In this document: one piece after another, positions 17,700-18,384 of the stretch
How the letters are laid out: each line of letters begins with the position of its first letter
Position numbering within the stretch: position 1 is the stretch's first letter
Assembly: GCA_947305825.1 (NCBI GenBank)
Contig: CAMZET010000005.1
Coordinates: 1-18,384 of the forward strand
Direction: 5' to 3'
Origin: an uncultured Verrucomicrobiota bacterium
Lineage (GTDB): Bacteria; Verrucomicrobiota; Kiritimatiellia; RFP12; UBA1067
DNA length: 18,384 nucleotides
Notes under the pieces: model-generated
What the model saw: only the letters and a program-made list of their open reading frames with translations
What the model was told of the DNA's origin: nothing
Databases searched by the model: none
Translations under genes and position numbers: made by a program

Positions 17700-18074
17700 T
17701 GGGGAAATGCACATTTTCTTCAAACCGCCACCTCTAAAAGTAAACGCACAATTCCCGTGTTTTTACCCCCTGTAAAGATTGGCCGAAGCTGACCTGATGG
17801 CAGAACTTCCTTATCCCTCTCTGGGGAGGGGGCGTGTGATTACTTTCAGACTAGACGAAAAAACGCTATTATATTCCGCAATGCCGCCACTATAGAGGCG
17901 GCAATAAATGCTGGAATATCCCCAGTTTTTGACCCATAAAATCACTAGCATCCCATAGGGCGTATGTCGCCAGCCCAAACCCTTGATTTTATTGGGTTTC
18001 GGCGATGTAATTTCAAGATGTCCTATTCAAAGTTTGGGCGTTCGGCCCTTCGCGGCCCGACAATCGGGCATTTG
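17700..18074. other. Gene-free, hairpin-rich spacer
   Basis: No gene is supported here. Visible structures are TGCCGCC/GGCGGCA around an 8-base loop (17882-17903), GCCCGA-CAA-TCGGGC (18055-18069) and a CCCTC/GAGGG stem near 17815-17832. Copies of the word TCCCATAG at 17951 and 18078 each precede a CGTAT then a TTGGGTT, which looks like a degenerate repeat. The stretch is more AT-rich than the operon. Confidence 0.4.
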
Positions 18075-18203
18075 CTATCCCATAGAGGTGGACGTATTGG
18101 GTTCGAAACCTTCTAGATACTGCTCCACCACATGAGATTGCGGCCTTTGCGGGGGCCCTGCTGTCCCATAGACCTTCAGGATCTCCACGAGGTCCTCAAA
18201 CAT
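18075..18203 (-). pseudogene. Short coding remnant, unknown
   Basis: A minus-strand frame from ATG at 18203 to TAG at 18075-18077 gives 42 residues (MFEDLVEILKVYG, then SHVVEQYLEGFEPN). The frame is open upstream to 18311, adding residues such as KSLKFLSGWKKSFSRLVGLARTGVW; these look protein-like, with a sensible mix of hydrophobic and basic positions. The upstream part passes through one arm of the long inverted repeat. There is no good ribosome-binding site. The family is unknown; it may be the tail of a mobile-element gene whose front was lost, or a chance frame. Confidence 0.35.
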
Positions 18204-18271
18204 CCAGACCCCTGTCCTTGCGAGGCCGACAAGCCTCGAGAACGACTTCTTCCAGCCGGAGAGGAATTTGA

Positions 18272-18344
18272 GGCTCTTGAATGGAATCCGAAAACGAATG
18301 ATTGACGGCGTCTATCATTCGTTTTCGGATTCCATTCAAGAGCC
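18272..18344. repeat. 31-bp perfect inverted repeat with 11-base centre
   Basis: Arms 18272-18302 and 18314-18344 are exact reverse complements over 31 bases. The 11-base centre (18303-18313) itself folds: after one T-T mismatch, GACG and CGTC pair around a single G at 18308, so the full 73 bases form an almost unbroken hairpin. Complementarity stops cleanly on both sides. There is no U-run, so it is not an ordinary terminator. It may be a mobile-element end, two abutting ends, a MITE-like hairpin or an assembly fold-back. Confidence 0.9.
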
Positions 18345-18384
18345 AATAATCGGGGGTTTCGTGCGATGCCGTATGCATCCATAC

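Noticed and set aside
17445..17792. Plus-strand frame of 115 codons
   Set aside because: It opposes the leader of the pilus operon, has no ribosome-binding site or recognisable domain, and its composition is not protein-like.
17868..17873. Perfect TATAAT on the minus strand
   Set aside because: No acceptable -35 lies 16-18 bases upstream, so the hexamer alone is not enough.

Overview
The window is about 18.4 kb of GC-rich bacterial DNA. It is dominated by one long minus-strand locus for a Tad/Flp (type IVc) pilus, running from about 17.4 kb down to 1.5 kb. The taxon cannot be fixed from sequence alone. The very large TadE-like protein, the extra unrecognised membrane-anchored genes and the degraded IS630 copy would suit an uncultivated Gram-negative lineage, perhaps of the Planctomycetes-Verrucomicrobia-Kiritimatiellota group, but this is a weak guess. 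The secretin shows that there is an outer membrane.

Layout, in transcription order (right to left). A leader of about 300 nt holds a candidate promoter near 17671-17699. Two Flp-type pilin genes follow (17213-17368 and 16936-17160), separated by a GC-rich stem-loop. Then come a 62-residue pilin-like protein (16739-16927), a TadV/CpaA prepilin peptidase (16245-16739), a giant 812-residue TadE-like protein (13765-16203), a TadG-like protein (12623-13774), a second TadE-like protein (11756-12556) and an unrecognised single-pass protein read from a TTG start (10890-11759). Next are RcpC/CpaB (10088-10900), the secretin RcpA/CpaC (8486-10045), TadA/CpaF ATPase with an N-terminal FHA-like extension (6891-8486), TadB (6149-6886) and TadC (5259-6143). 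Three further genes are packed into the same unit: a single-pass unknown (4177-5253), a protein with an FHA-like N-terminus, one membrane segment and a helical C-terminus (2383-4164), and a solute-binding-protein-like gene (1526-2386). Most junctions overlap or lie within a few bases (ATGA, TGATG, TAATG and TTGA junctions), so the set is probably co-transcribed and largely translationally coupled.

How they would work together. The peptidase would trim the class III leaders of the pilins and TadE-like proteins. TadA with TadB/TadC would power and form the inner-membrane platform. RcpC and the secretin would form the envelope channel. The TadE/TadG-like proteins would be minor pilins or tip/adhesive components. 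No TadZ/CpaE or TadD was recognised. The trailing genes, especially the binding-protein-like one, are the least expected part and may be accessory or sensory.

Flanks. The left 1.5 kb holds decayed DNA: a possible secreted-protein start with an in-frame stop, an IS630-family transposase broken by a stop and a frameshift, and small repeats and palindromes. The right 1 kb has no intact gene. It holds hairpins, three copies of an 8-bp word, a small coding remnant on the minus strand, and a striking 31-bp perfect inverted repeat.
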